Positions 27,548 through 37,128 are shown, counted from the stretch's first letter. The stretch is DNA of 64,000 nucleotides from an uncultured Kiloniellaceae bacterium (GCA_947493695.1 CANLSF010000002.1:620001-684000), one strand, 5' to 3'. Notes: generated by a model from the sequence alone, not told the origin. Program-made: numbers and translations.

Positions 27548-28321
27548 TTAGGACTCGCCTGCTAAAGCAAGCAGCATTTGGCGTGTTGTTTCGTCGGCGG
27601 GAAACATCAACTCGATTTTCAGTTCTGCCAGCGCAATGTCCTCCGCTGTGCCGAACTGGGCAATGGTCGAAAAGAGCGACAGCGTATGCTCGCCCGCCCG
27701 GTAGCGGGCCGGCACCACCGCCGGAAGCACACCGCCCGGATCGGGTTGTTCATCTCCCAACGCTGCCGCCAGGCGGTCGGAAGCCCGATCCAGGATCTCA
27801 TCTCCACCAAGGTGACCGCTCTCAGTCCGCAAGCGCGCCAGCATATGCTGCGCCACCTCTTCCCAGTTCTCGAACATCACAGTCATTGCGTCGACATCCG
27901 CCAGAACCGATAGAAGACTATCGCCCTCCGTAACATCGATAGAGCTCAGCAGAGCGCCAGCGGACTGATTGGCCTTAACCAGTGTCCAGTGCCGGTCCAG
28001 CGCCAGAGCGGGATAGGGATCGTGACGCGCAAGCGTCCAGTCGACAGCGGCGCGCACCTGCGCCATATCGGCTTCGTCCAACTCCCGCCGCCGATAGGCC
28101 GGCGCAAAGCCGGCAGCATTCAGAAGCGAGTTTCGTGTGCTGCGCGGGGCCTCCAGCACCTCACAAAGCTGTAGAACCATGGCCCGGCTCGGTTTTGCCC
28201 GACCGGTCTCCAGGAAGGATATGTGCCGCGCGGATACGTTTGCATCCAGTCCAAGGGCGAGCTGACTCAGCCGCCGTTGCGTACGCCAATCCTTTAGCAT
28301 GGTTCCAAAACTTTGATCCAT
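27548..28321 (-). CDS. MmyB-type XRE transcriptional regulator
   Basis: From the ATG at 28321 the protein has 257 residues. An N-terminal XRE helix-turn-helix (L-S-Q-L-A-L-G-L-D-A-N-V-S-A-R-H-I-S-F-L-E-T-G-R region) precedes a C-terminal MmyB-like ligand domain (A-L-A-L-D-R-H-W-T-L-V-K-A-N). MmyB domains resemble PAS folds and probably bind a small hydrophobic ligand. A longer frame runs to 28393 but would overlap the operator. It is divergent from a small membrane protein gene, with a perfect palindrome between them. Confidence 0.9.
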   Translation of the reverse strand: MDQSFGTMLKDWRTQRRLSQLALGLDANVSARHISFLETGRAKPSRAMVLQLCEVLEAPRSTRNSLLNAAGFAPAYRRRELDEADMAQVRAAVDWTLARHDPYPALALDRHWTLVKANQSAGALLSSIDVTEGDSLLSVLADVDAMTVMFENWEEVAQHMLARLRTESGHLGGDEILDRASDRLAAALGDEQPDPGGVLPAVVPARYRAGEHTLSLFSTIAQFGTAEDIALAELKIELMFPADETTRQMLLALAGES

Positions 28322-28383
28322 CGCGCCCGTCTTTCTCCAAAAATTCAGTGGCTGCATCATACACATCGCACCACTCAAAACAC

Positions 28384-28398
28384 TTACCTCCAAGGTAA
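28384..28398. promoter_or_regulatory. TTACCT-N3-AGGTAA operator
   Basis: Perfect 6-bp arms around CCA, placed between the divergent MmyB-type regulator and the membrane protein gene. It lies 63 bp before each start (28321 and 28462), as an autoregulatory operator should. Confidence 0.7.
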
Positions 28399-28461
28399 TT
28401 GCCGTACGTCAGGATGCGCAGCAATCTGACCACCCCACCGCAATGAAGAGGAGACCGGACT

Positions 28462-28890
28462 ATGTCCCAAGAGAAAACAATAGGCTGGCTCAAAGCCGCA
28501 TCCGCCATCGTCATCGCTTTCGGCCTGCTGATGCTTCTCGGTGCCCATCCGGCAACCTCCGCGCCGATCGCTTTACTCGCGGATATCATTTTCTGGCCTC
28601 TTGACGGGCAGCAAGCCGGATCTGCGCCCGAGGCCCGTCTGCTGGGCGCAATTGCGGGCGGCATTCTAAGCGGTTGGGGCGTAATGCTCTGGCAACTCAG
28701 CACCCGTCTTTATCCGCAAGACCCCGCACTGGCCCGAACGCTCATTCTTTCCAGCTTAGGGGTTTGGTTCGTTACTGACGGACTGGCGTCAATCGCTGCA
28801 GGCGCAGCATTGAACGCCGTGCTCAACATCGGCTTTCTGCTGCTGTTTGTCATTCCGCTATGGCGCCCAGCGCGGACAATTCCTATTTGA
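28462..28890 (+). CDS. small integral membrane protein, probable regulator target
   Basis: A 142-residue protein with four hydrophobic segments and few charged residues. I recognise no family motif. An AGAGGAG ribosome site precedes the ATG. Its promoter region holds the palindrome shared with the MmyB-type regulator, so it is probably that regulator's main target. Confidence 0.75.
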   Translation: MSQEKTIGWLKAASAIVIAFGLLMLLGAHPATSAPIALLADIIFWPLDGQQAGSAPEARLLGAIAGGILSGWGVMLWQLSTRLYPQDPALARTLILSSLGVWFVTDGLASIAAGAALNAVLNIGFLLLFVIPLWRPARTIPI

Positions 28891-29000
28891 AGAAGATCAA
28901 TGGACGGCTTGGACTTGCAAACGGCGCAGATAACCTACCAAGAAATCCGCACCGCAGCGTTTATCACCGTCCCAATTCTTCAATCCTTTCGCCAGGCGCT

Positions 29001-29411
29001 ATGGCAAACACACTCCGAAAAGCACTCGCCATCATACTGGTCCCTACGATTGCGGTTCTCGTATCAAAGTTATTCGGCATCTTACTGGATGATCTTGCAC
29101 TTTTATTGGCGGGCCCGGGGTTACATGACCATTACTATTTCGGCCCCGAACCTATTGGATACCTTGTCTCGTCCCTGATTGTCGGTTTCCTGCCTGCGCT
29201 TATTCTTTGTAGGGTCGTTGAACCGATCATCGCGGCCGTAATCCCTGCCGTCATGATTACACTGCACGAGATCCTGCAACTCGACCCCTTCAGGAACTTC
29301 CACGCTCCAAACGTTGCCGCTGATCTCTTCTACTACCTCCTGTCCTGGCCGATTGCGATTTACATCGGGCTTTTAATCTGGGGCGCGGCAAGAACAAGCC
29401 CGGTCCGGTAG
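29001..29411 (+). CDS. small integral membrane protein of unknown function
   Basis: A 136-residue protein from the ATG at 29001, with four hydrophobic segments, a His/Tyr-rich loop D-H-Y-Y-F-G-P-E near residue 40 and a second acidic loop. The open frame extends upstream into the previous gene, but the shorter start gives a normal first membrane segment. No family recognised. Confidence 0.6.
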   Translation: MANTLRKALAIILVPTIAVLVSKLFGILLDDLALLLAGPGLHDHYYFGPEPIGYLVSSLIVGFLPALILCRVVEPIIAAVIPAVMITLHEILQLDPFRNFHAPNVAADLFYYLLSWPIAIYIGLLIWGAARTSPVR

Positions 29412-29437
29412 GTCATCCACCAACGAAGCGAGAAGTG

Positions 29438-31195
29438 CTACTCCGGCAAACCGGCTTCGCGCAGAAGACCGACAAAGCGATCCAGGTCCTGCGGATTTTT
29501 GAAGGGGGTGTAGCGCGGCACATGAGTAAGCGAGAAACTTGGGCTGACTTCCATTAATGCCGGAACTACCTGGCGCGCCTCCTCGACAAGCCCGAGCGCC
29601 GAATAGTTGGCGATGATCTGCAGGTATCCGGGTAGGGTTTCAACACCGGAGTCGATCAGGCGCCGGAGGAGTGGAAGAGTCTCGCCGTGTCGCCCAAGAA
29701 GGTAGAGAGAACGGCTCCAGGGCAAGAGATACCAATCGGGGTGGTGCGGGTTCAACCGGACGGCCAGTTCGATATTTGCGAGACCTTCTTCGGGCCGATC
29801 CAGGAAATTCATCACCACGGCGTAGAGGGCGCGCATATCGGCTGAATTCGGACCCAGCGCAACCGCGCGCTCCAATGCCGTAAGAGCGCGGTCATGGTTT
29901 CCAAGCCAGAGCTCCGCGCCGCCCAGAGCACCAAAGCTCCAGTAGTCATTCCGGTCGGTTTCAATGGCCTTTTGCGCCTCGGCGCGCGCCTGCTTCAAGC
30001 GCCCGAGGGGATCGGCCTGCTGTCCCATGAACACGCGGTGTATATGTGCCCATGCCATCGCCACATGCCCGCGTGCGTAACGCGGATCCGCGGCAAGGGC
30101 CATTTTTGCAGAATCCTCGGCGGCGTCGATATCAGCCCGTGTCAAACGATACATCAAGCCAAAGGCACGTAACGCGTGACTATAGGCATTCATATCGGTC
30201 GGTTTTTGACGTACGGATTGCTCAAGCCCCACGTTCATGAGCTTCGTAAGCAGCGTGCTGTAGATCGCGCCCGTCAACTCATCCTGGACCTCGAAAACAT
30301 CTTCCAGACTGCGATCATAACGTTCCGCCCAGATATGACGGTTGGTCTGCGCGTCGATCAACTGGGCCGTCAGACGCACACGATTACCAGCGCGCCGCAC
30401 GCTGCCCTCAAGGACATAGCGCGCACCCAGAGCGCGCCCGACTTCCTTGATATTCTTGACCTTGTCTTTGTAGACGAAACTGGAATTCCGCGCGATGACG
30501 TAGAGATCCGGTTCACGTGCCAGTTCGGTGATAATATCCTCCGCCAGGCCGTCGGCGAAGTAATCGTCGTCCTGTCCGCTCGACATATTGTCGAACGGCA
30601 GGATGGCAATCGAAGGCTTGTCGGTGGAAGATTGCAGGGCGACCGTACGAGCTTCCTGCAGCATTGCGTCCACTCCCGAACGATCCGTCGACCACTGCCA
30701 GGCCCGGATCTTCCGATCGATGTTTTTGAGCGCAAGCTCGCCCAGGTCGGTGAAGCCAAGATCGAGTTTCTTCAGCAGGCTTTGATAAACCATGTCCGAA
30801 ACACAGATCCCGCCGGGTGCCGATACGCTTTCAAGCCGGGCGGCGACATTCACGCCATCCCCCAGAATATCGTCGCCGTCGACGACAATATCCCCCAGGT
30901 TGATCCCGATACGATAGGTGATCCGCAGATCGTCCGGCACCTCGGCCTCGCGCTCCACCACCTCGCGCTGCACCTCTGCAGCACATTGGACCGCGTCCAC
31001 GACACTGCCGAATTCGACCAGCACGCCGTCACCGGTCGTCTTCACGATCCGGCCGCCGAACTTTGCGATCCTTGGATCGATGATCGCTTCGCGAAGTGCT
31101 TTTTGACGCCTGATGGTCCCCGCTTCGTCGGCAGCCATCAAACGACTGTACCCGACCATATCAGCGGCTAGAATCGCGGCAAGGCGACGTTCCAT
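29438..31195 (-). CDS. class III adenylate cyclase with TolB-like and TPR domains
   Basis: A 585-residue multi-domain protein without membrane segments. Residues 1-170 form a class III cyclase homology domain, with L-A-A-D-M-V-G-Y-S-R-L-M holding the first metal Asp, V-K-T-T-G-D-G-V-L-V-E-F the second, and G-D-G-V-N-V-A-A-R-L-E-S. Residues about 195-320 resemble the TolB-like domain (I-A-I-L-P-F-D-N-M and Y-V-L-E-G-S-V-R-R), and the rest is TPR-like helical repeats with A-L-E-R-A-V-A-L-G-P-N-S. It makes cAMP from ATP, probably controlled by its TPR partner. This domain order is common in alphaproteobacteria. Confidence 0.93.
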   Translation of the reverse strand: MERRLAAILAADMVGYSRLMAADEAGTIRRQKALREAIIDPRIAKFGGRIVKTTGDGVLVEFGSVVDAVQCAAEVQREVVEREAEVPDDLRITYRIGINLGDIVVDGDDILGDGVNVAARLESVSAPGGICVSDMVYQSLLKKLDLGFTDLGELALKNIDRKIRAWQWSTDRSGVDAMLQEARTVALQSSTDKPSIAILPFDNMSSGQDDDYFADGLAEDIITELAREPDLYVIARNSSFVYKDKVKNIKEVGRALGARYVLEGSVRRAGNRVRLTAQLIDAQTNRHIWAERYDRSLEDVFEVQDELTGAIYSTLLTKLMNVGLEQSVRQKPTDMNAYSHALRAFGLMYRLTRADIDAAEDSAKMALAADPRYARGHVAMAWAHIHRVFMGQQADPLGRLKQARAEAQKAIETDRNDYWSFGALGGAELWLGNHDRALTALERAVALGPNSADMRALYAVVMNFLDRPEEGLANIELAVRLNPHHPDWYLLPWSRSLYLLGRHGETLPLLRRLIDSGVETLPGYLQIIANYSALGLVEEARQVVPALMEVSPSFSLTHVPRYTPFKNPQDLDRFVGLLREAGLPE

Positions 31196-31678
31196 CCCAT
31201 TTCTCCCCCATCTGGGAAGATAGCTGCGCGGTCCGGTGTAATCTATGTGAAAAGACTAAATTTAGCTTCCTTTCCACCAAAGCGCCCACCCCCGGTAGCG
31301 CAGATACGGCGCGTTCGTCATTCTCGCGAATCTGCGGCGCTCACTCCGATCCAAAAAGGCGAACAGACTTGCGGATTAGACCCCGTGCGGTTTAATCCGA
31401 CTTCGAACATTGCGCCGGGCGAATCGAAAAGCCACCCTCGGCATGTGAATCTCAACGTCCTTTACCTTCACCTGCTGATGTGGCGACGGAATTCCCCAAT
31501 TGAAACAGCAAGCTGTTAAGATGAACCTCCCAATCCTGTTTTTCCTACAGCGCGGACCTTTTCCTTATTGCCCCGCCGACTTCTGACAAAGGATTACATC
31601 TCTCTTCAGCGAAGTATGATCCTCACACCCCAAACACTGACAAAACTAGAAACAGACAGCGAATAAGATACGGTCTAA
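31196..31678. other. long intergenic region, no gene seen
   Basis: A 483-bp gap between the cyclase gene and a small membrane protein gene. A 90-codon frame at 31247-31519 has a Pro/Arg-rich composition without protein-like pattern and I reject it. A weak inverted repeat, CGCAGAT with ATCTGCG 24 bp apart (31299-31336), is the only structure I see. Confidence 0.5.
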
Positions 31679-32098
31679 ATGTTCGATACAGCGGCAGAAG
31701 TCAGGCAAACGTTTCAGGCATTCACAGCAGTTGCAATGGTTTCGAATTCTCTGCTCTGGTTGATAGGCGGTTTATGGTACTGGGCCGTGGACGATTTCGA
31801 TAGCATCCCCATTCAGTCGGGCGCAATTCCAATCGTTGCCGTTCTTACCTATAGCTTCGTCACAATTCAGTTGGTGTTTATTCCCGCGGTTTATCTTCGA
31901 AGGCGGTGCAGCAATGTGATCGCGACAATCCCACCGCCGGGGGTCATCACACCCATAGTCGCAGTGCTCTTCTATCGTAACAATATCGACAGCCCGATCA
32001 GTTTAGTCATGCTTTCGATCTTGGTTTTCTTACCCTGGTATTTAGCGAACCTGGCCGGACTTGCTGTGAGGTTCAAGAAGGACACTAATCAAAGATGA
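31679..32098 (+). CDS. small membrane protein of unknown function
   Basis: A 139-residue protein with four hydrophobic segments and a Gly/Trp-rich first one (L-I-G-G-L-W-Y-W-A-V). No family motif is recognised. Codon use and hydrophobicity look real, but there is no strong ribosome site. It converges with the aldo/keto reductase gene. Confidence 0.6.
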   Translation: MFDTAAEVRQTFQAFTAVAMVSNSLLWLIGGLWYWAVDDFDSIPIQSGAIPIVAVLTYSFVTIQLVFIPAVYLRRRCSNVIATIPPPGVITPIVAVLFYRNNIDSPISLVMLSILVFLPWYLANLAGLAVRFKKDTNQR

Positions 32099-32129
32099 CT
32101 TCGCCCTGCGGCGCATAACTTCTTCGCGA

Positions 32130-33146
32130 CTACGCCCGCCCCAAAAGCCCTTCGATCTCGCGCATCTGCCCTTCCCGCAGCGGGCCGAAGTCAATCGCTC
32201 CCAGATTCTCCTCGACCTGGGCCACCGTGCGAACACCGGGGATAGGAATCGTGTGCTCACTGCGCGCCCAGATCCAGGCAAGAGCCCCCTGGGCCAAGGT
32301 ACGGCCTTCACTGGTTAAAATCTCGCGGATGGCATCAAGACGTGCCTGCCATTCTGCCTTTGCGCCTCCGCCCGTTTCGAAATAGGGCAGCCATGTCGGT
32401 GGCGTGGCGCGAACGTCTGTATCTGAGAGTCTGCTGTCAGCGGTAAATTTTCCGCTCAGGAATCCCATGGCGAGGGGAACCCGGGTCAAGCCTGCGCAGT
32501 CGTAAGCAGCACAGGTCTCCAACATGCCGGGCGCGTCGGAAAAAACGTTCAGATCGAATTGCACCGCGGAGACATTCTTACGCCTGCAGAACAAAGCTGC
32601 ACGCTCCGGGTCGTCGGTACTCCAGGCATAGGACCGGATCAGGCCATCGTCACAAAGACCATCAAGAGCATCGGCAACGGCGTCAGCCTGATCCAAGGCA
32701 AGGTCGCCGACATGCAACTGATAAAGGTCGATCCATTCACTCTGCAGACGCCTCAGCGATGCCTCGCAAGCCTCGCGAACATAAGTCGGCGAAACATCGA
32801 CGCCGGTCAGGGTTCTTGTTGCCTCATCGTAGGTGTTGCCGAACTTTGTGGCGATGAAGACCTGATCGCGCTTGCCTTTAGTGGCCTCGCCCAGGATACG
32901 CTCACCATGGCCGGTTCCGTAAGCGTCCGCCGTGTCAAACAGTCTGGCACCCAGATCGATGGCGCAGTGAAGCGCCCGAATGGAATCCTTGTCATTCACC
33001 TCACCATAGCCAAGCGGCGCACCTGTCGGATAATGGCAGCCTTCACCGCTGAAGAAGGGGCCGCCAATCGCCCAGGTTCCAATCCCGATAGGGCCAAGTT
33101 CGGGACCTTGCTTCCCCAAACAGCGCTTCGACCAATTCTCTCCCAT
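32130..33146 (-). CDS. aldo/keto reductase
   Basis: This 338-residue TIM-barrel oxidoreductase has the catalytic set in order: Asp and Tyr in D-T-A-D-A-Y-G-T-G-H-G-E, Lys in F-I-A-T-K-F-G, and His in Y-Q-L-H-V. The C-terminal I-P-G-V-R-T-V-A-Q-V-E-E-N motif binds the NADP phosphate. It reduces a carbonyl compound or oxidises an alcohol; the substrate is unknown. It is divergent from a LysR gene, its likely regulator. Confidence 0.94.
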   Translation of the reverse strand: MGENWSKRCLGKQGPELGPIGIGTWAIGGPFFSGEGCHYPTGAPLGYGEVNDKDSIRALHCAIDLGARLFDTADAYGTGHGERILGEATKGKRDQVFIATKFGNTYDEATRTLTGVDVSPTYVREACEASLRRLQSEWIDLYQLHVGDLALDQADAVADALDGLCDDGLIRSYAWSTDDPERAALFCRRKNVSAVQFDLNVFSDAPGMLETCAAYDCAGLTRVPLAMGFLSGKFTADSRLSDTDVRATPPTWLPYFETGGGAKAEWQARLDAIREILTSEGRTLAQGALAWIWARSEHTIPIPGVRTVAQVEENLGAIDFGPLREGQMREIEGLLGRA

Positions 33147-33172
33147 ACAAGCCTCCTATGATATTCACATAT

Positions 33173-33189
33173 TGCATTTTTGTAATGCA
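33173..33189. promoter_or_regulatory. LysR-type inverted repeat
   Basis: TGCATT and AATGCA form perfect arms around a 5-bp spacer, between the divergent aldo/keto reductase and LysR genes. It is a reasonable binding site for the LysR product. Confidence 0.5.
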
Positions 33190-33261
33190 GAAATGTTCAA
33201 CTTGTTTAATCTCTTGGAAATATGATGAAGAGAGAAGAGACAAAACCAAAAGATATCTTTC

Positions 33262-34167
33262 ATGAATGAAATATGGAATTGGGACGATCTGCGCCTGTTC
33301 CTGGCCGTGACGCGCGCAGGCGGTCTTGCGGGCGCGGTGTCATCGACCGGAGTCAGCGCGCCGACCTTGAGTCGGCGCATGATGGCTCTGGAGCGCTCCC
33401 TTGGCGTGACACTCTTTACGCGGCGGCGGGACGGTTATGACCTGACGTCCGCAGGCAAGGATCTCTTCGGTCACGCCGAAACTCTGGAACAGGGCGCGCT
33501 GGGTGTCGAGCGCTGGCGGACAGCAAGCTATTCGCGACCCGTCGTAAAGATCGCGGCGGGTGCCTGGACAAGCGGCTTTCTCGCATGTCATCTGCCTAAC
33601 CTGATGCCGCCGGAAGACGACATCGCGCTCGAACTTCATAGCGGTACCGCGCAAACAGATCTTCTGCGCCGGGAGGCGAATATCGGTTTGCGTAACCGCC
33701 GCCCAACCGGCATAGGTCTTGCCGGTCAGAAACTCGGAGCGGTCGCTTTCGCTGTCTACGGACAGACAAAGCTTGTACGGAAGCAACCGCACACGAGGGA
33801 TGGTCGGCGTTTCACCGACTGCCGCTGGATCGCCCTGTCGGCTCCGGGTCCAAAGGCCCCTTCAGCAGCCTGGCTTGACCGGCAGCTCCCACAGGGACAA
33901 GGTCGAAAGATAACCTGCTCAAACGCCCACACAGTTCTGGAAGCCGTAAAGGCAGGTGCCGGACTGACGGTTCTGCCGTGTTTCGTCGGCGACAGTGCAA
34001 CAGGACTCGCCCGTGCTTCGGAACCGATTGACACACTCGCGCATGATCAGTGGCTGGTCACACACGACGATGATCGGCACGACAAAGCGATTAAAAAGAC
34101 GATCAAACGCGTTGCTGCGCTGATAAAGTCACAAGCGCCGCTCTTTCGCGGTGACCTGAACAGCTAA
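33262..34167 (+). CDS. LysR family transcriptional regulator
   Basis: A 301-residue LysR protein. The helix-turn-helix lies at residues about 5-60 (W-D-D-L-R-L-F-L-A-V-T-R-A-G-G-L-A, then A-P-T-L-S-R-R-M-M-A-L-E), followed by a substrate domain with G-L-R-N-R-R-P-T-G and A-V-K-A-G-A-G-L-T-V-L-P. Divergent from the aldo/keto reductase gene. Its stop overlaps the stop of the convergent cyclodeaminase-like gene by 4 nt. Confidence 0.92.
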   Translation: MNEIWNWDDLRLFLAVTRAGGLAGAVSSTGVSAPTLSRRMMALERSLGVTLFTRRRDGYDLTSAGKDLFGHAETLEQGALGVERWRTASYSRPVVKIAAGAWTSGFLACHLPNLMPPEDDIALELHSGTAQTDLLRREANIGLRNRRPTGIGLAGQKLGAVAFAVYGQTKLVRKQPHTRDGRRFTDCRWIALSAPGPKAPSAAWLDRQLPQGQGRKITCSNAHTVLEAVKAGAGLTVLPCFVGDSATGLARASEPIDTLAHDQWLVTHDDDRHDKAIKKTIKRVAALIKSQAPLFRGDLNS

Positions 34168-35168
34168 GCGAATTTCAGCGTCTGGCCAAGGCCCATCTTT
34201 TTGGCCTTGGCCATCATGGCCCAGCCCAGCGCGATATCCGAGGAACTCAGACCGCGATGCCAGAAGAGAATGGTCTCGTCATCGTTTTCCCGGCCAGGCT
34301 TTTGCCCCGCCACGATCTGTCCCATCTCCGCATGCAGGTTCTCTTCCGTCACCTTGCCTTCGTCCACATGCCGCCGAAGAGAACCAAAGGGCCGACCGGG
34401 TTTGCACTGTCCCCAATCATCAACAACGACCTTATCCATGATATCGGTCAGCGAAAATTCGATGGCACTCATAGTGCCGTAAGGAACGACAAACGCGCCC
34501 TTCTTGACCCATTCGGTCAGGAACAAGGGCTGCGGTTCGGGCAGGCGCGAGGCCTCGACCATGATGTCGGCGCCTTCCAGACATTCCTGCCAATTGTCAG
34601 TGACGTGCACCGGCTTACCCAGATCCGCTTCCAGGCGCGCACCGAAGGCATCGCGGCTCTCGGGTCTGCGGGAGTGGACGCGGATTTCGTCGAAGTCGAA
34701 AAGATGATCCATCAGACGCACATTCCAATAGGCTGTGCCGCGGGCACCGATATGTCCCAGGATCTTGCTGTCCTTGCGGGCCAAGTACTTGGCCCCGATT
34801 GCAGTCATGGCGCCCGTGCGCATATCGGTGATAGCGCTGGCGTCAATGATCGCCTTGGGCATCCCGTTTTCCGGATCGAAGAGATTCAGGATCGCCATCT
34901 CCGACGGCAGTCCCTGTTTGTAGTTATCGACAAAATCGCCCACGACCTTAACCCCCGCCACGCCCAGGGGTTTGACGTAACCGCGCAGCACATTGAAATG
35001 CCCTTTGTCTGAGGATTCCGGCACCAGGTGCACGCGGGGTTCGATAACGGTTTGCCCTTCGCCTTGCGCGCGCAGGGCTTCTTCCACCGCCGCAATGATC
35101 TCCGCATCGGTCAGATCCAGTGCCTTTACATCAGGACCATTGATATAGGTGATATCGATGTCGGGCAT
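34164..35168 (-). CDS. ornithine cyclodeaminase / mu-crystallin family protein
   Basis: A 334-residue NAD(P)-dependent protein, with substrate-binding D-A-S-A-I-T-D-M-R-T-G-A and a Rossmann part starting L-G-H-I-G-A-R-G-T-A-Y-W. The G-x-G-x-x-(A/G) pattern is kept as G-A-R-G-T-A. The family deaminates ornithine to proline or reduces imino acids, and many members have other amino acid substrates. A GGAG site precedes the ATG at 35168. The gene after it in the same direction is the LysR convergent partner, so it is transcribed alone or with the upstream unknown. Confidence 0.9.
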   Translation of the reverse strand: MPDIDITYINGPDVKALDLTDAEIIAAVEEALRAQGEGQTVIEPRVHLVPESSDKGHFNVLRGYVKPLGVAGVKVVGDFVDNYKQGLPSEMAILNLFDPENGMPKAIIDASAITDMRTGAMTAIGAKYLARKDSKILGHIGARGTAYWNVRLMDHLFDFDEIRVHSRRPESRDAFGARLEADLGKPVHVTDNWQECLEGADIMVEASRLPEPQPLFLTEWVKKGAFVVPYGTMSAIEFSLTDIMDKVVVDDWGQCKPGRPFGSLRRHVDEGKVTEENLHAEMGQIVAGQKPGRENDDETILFWHRGLSSSDIALGWAMMAKAKKMGLGQTLKFA

Positions 35169-35184
35169 CAGTGACTTTTCTCCA

Positions 35185-35679
35185 CTATCGAATGCAAGGA
35201 CTGTTTTCTTCTGACGCCGTAGACTCCGCGGCTCTAATGTGGCAATCGAGTTGTTCGAGCAGCCTGCGCAAAGGCTTGGAATCATCCGCATTTACTTGCA
35301 GCGCAACCTTCAATTCTGAGGTTTGACCGCGTTGCTGTGCGCCAAGAGCTATGTTTTCCAGGAATCTACCTGCTTCCCTGTCATCGAGGCGTTTCAGCAA
35401 ATCTGCAAAACTTTCCGGTCGCTCGATAGCCCAGGCTATTAACATCGACATAACCTGCGTAGCTGAACCGCCGTCGTGCTCCTGGAGCAACCATTCGACC
35501 GTTTCGTCAGGTTTTTGCTCGTATCCGATCAGGTGTTTGTGCGTTATGCAGAAAACCCTGTCCATCCTATCCTCAGGCTGAAATGCGCAGATAATGGATG
35601 GATTCAGATGGGTCGTTGCGATCGCCGCGACCAATATGGATGGTGCGATCAGCCAGAGGACAACCCATTTTCTTTTCAA
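35185..35679 (-). CDS. membrane-anchored protein of unknown function
   Basis: A 164-residue frame starting with TTG 16 nt after the LysE stop. It has an N-terminal signal anchor (W-V-V-L-W-L-I-A-P-S-I-L-V-A-A-I-A) and a helical, charged remainder with four Cys. No family is recognised. The absence of an ATG and the weak ribosome site make the start uncertain, though the frame is well placed between two same-strand genes. Confidence 0.5.
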   Translation of the reverse strand: MKRKWVVLWLIAPSILVAAIATTHLNPSIICAFQPEDRMDRVFCITHKHLIGYEQKPDETVEWLLQEHDGGSATQVMSMLIAWAIERPESFADLLKRLDDREAGRFLENIALGAQQRGQTSELKVALQVNADDSKPLRRLLEQLDCHIRAAESTASEENSPCIR

Positions 35680-35695
35680 CGAAAAAAGCCTTGCG

Positions 35696-36328
35696 TTACG
35701 GCGTCACCGGGTTCCGGCTGTCAGCCAGGATACGTCCACCGATAGCGACGAAACAGACGCCAGCCGCGCGCTCGATCCAGTGCTGGGCGTTACGGAAACG
35801 CCGGATGACGGGCGAAGAGGACATGAAGAGGCTGACAATTGCGTACCAGGTCAGCGAAGCCGCTACGACAAGGGCAATCATCAGGCCCATCAGCCACAGC
35901 GGCGTCGTCTCGGTGACCGCGGTGGCAAAGACGCTGGTGAAGAGTACGACCGCCTTGGGATTTGTGAGAGTCACCAGGAAACCGAACAGCAGCGGGTTGC
36001 CACTGGGCTTTCCGGCATCAGCGGTGACATCGACCGGTTGCGGCTTGGCAAAAATCAGCCGGATGCCCAGGTAGATCAGATAGCAACCACCCAGAACCCG
36101 CACGCTCCAAGCCAGCCACTGATACTCGACCAGGATTGCGGAGAGTCCCAGCAGGCTCAGGCTGGCATAGAGCCCGAGGCCAATGGAAACCCCCAGCGTG
36201 GTCAGAAGGCCTGCTGAGGCCCCCTTTGTCATGGAGGATCTGACCACCGCGACAAAATCAGGCCCCGGCAACATAAGTGCCGGGATAAAGATCGCAAAAA
36301 CCGAGACCAGAACCAGAATTTCACCCAT
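35696..36328 (-). CDS. LysE/RhtB family amino acid exporter
   Basis: A 210-residue membrane protein with six hydrophobic segments. The family motif M-L-P-G-P-D-F-V-A-V-V-R-S-S-M follows the first helix, and T-N-P-K-A-V-V-L-F lies in the fourth. It exports amino acids or related metabolites; the specific substrate cannot be told. One of three LysE-type genes in this window. Confidence 0.93.
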   Translation of the reverse strand: MGEILVLVSVFAIFIPALMLPGPDFVAVVRSSMTKGASAGLLTTLGVSIGLGLYASLSLLGLSAILVEYQWLAWSVRVLGGCYLIYLGIRLIFAKPQPVDVTADAGKPSGNPLLFGFLVTLTNPKAVVLFTSVFATAVTETTPLWLMGLMIALVVAASLTWYAIVSLFMSSSPVIRRFRNAQHWIERAAGVCFVAIGGRILADSRNPVTP

Positions 36329-36420
36329 GACGACTCCTCAACCCCTGACTGAATGACAGGCGCTATCAGATCATAGGTGATACGCGATTACAATTACGCG
36401 AAGCCTGCCGCCTAACCTCT

Positions 36421-36882
36421 TCAGGCGCTCTTCTGCATCTCGAACGCGCCGTTCAGGTCCTGCATCGTGAGAGTTCCAACAACCTCAAGCTTTTCATCGA
36501 GAATCTCGAACAGCAGATCGTCATCGGCACGGATACTGTAGAGCACGATCGCGCCCTCCGCGCCACCGCCTTCCGTATGCGGGTCCGGGTCGGCAGGGGT
36601 CGAGGTATAACGTCCGACCGGGCGCACATCCTTGAGCGTGCCATCCGGCTCGTAGAGTCGATGCTCACCCTGTAGAACCATGGTGTTGGTGTGCTGGATA
36701 TGCCGGTGCATAAAGATTTTCTGGCTCGGCTCGTACTTCAGGATCGCGTCGACAATCCGACGGTCATTGTCGACATCAAGAACGGCAAATACAAAGTGTT
36801 GGAACTCACCAAGCGGGAACCACTTGATGTTACTGTCATCAAATCCATAAGACGAATAATCGGCAGCGGCTAGAGTTGACAT
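36421..36882 (-). CDS. cupin domain protein
   Basis: A 153-residue single-cupin protein. Motif 1 is visible around I-F-M-H-R-H-I-Q-H-T-N-T-M-V-L-Q-G-E-H, giving His residues in metal-ligand positions, and motif 2 is less clear around D-P-H-T-E-G-G-G-A-E-G. It resembles the ChrR/acetylacetone-dioxygenase type of small cupins. Function not known. Confidence 0.82.
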   Translation of the reverse strand: MSTLAAADYSSYGFDDSNIKWFPLGEFQHFVFAVLDVDNDRRIVDAILKYEPSQKIFMHRHIQHTNTMVLQGEHRLYEPDGTLKDVRPVGRYTSTPADPDPHTEGGGAEGAIVLYSIRADDDLLFEILDEKLEVVGTLTMQDLNGAFEMQKSA

Positions 36883-37128
36883 GGAGACTCTCCTGACCTG
36901 TTCGGTTTTACGCCTGATTTAAATTTTTAGTGTAAAAACGGCACCACCTAGAGAAGCATCCCTGCGCCGTTGCCCGTAAACTTGCGCATAAGGACAACAC
37001 AGTCGGTAGTGTGCTTCAACAGGGTGCAATTAAACAACGCATCACCACTGTAGGTAAATTGGCCAATGGTAGGAGGTTTTCGAGCGCCCGCGGCACAGCT
37101 CTTCAGCTAAAGCCGCAGGCAATCCTGA

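Noticed and set aside
31247-31519. 90-codon open frame in the 31.2-31.7 kb gap
   Set aside because: Pro/Arg-rich, no secondary-structure pattern, no ribosome site and no similarity to any family I know.
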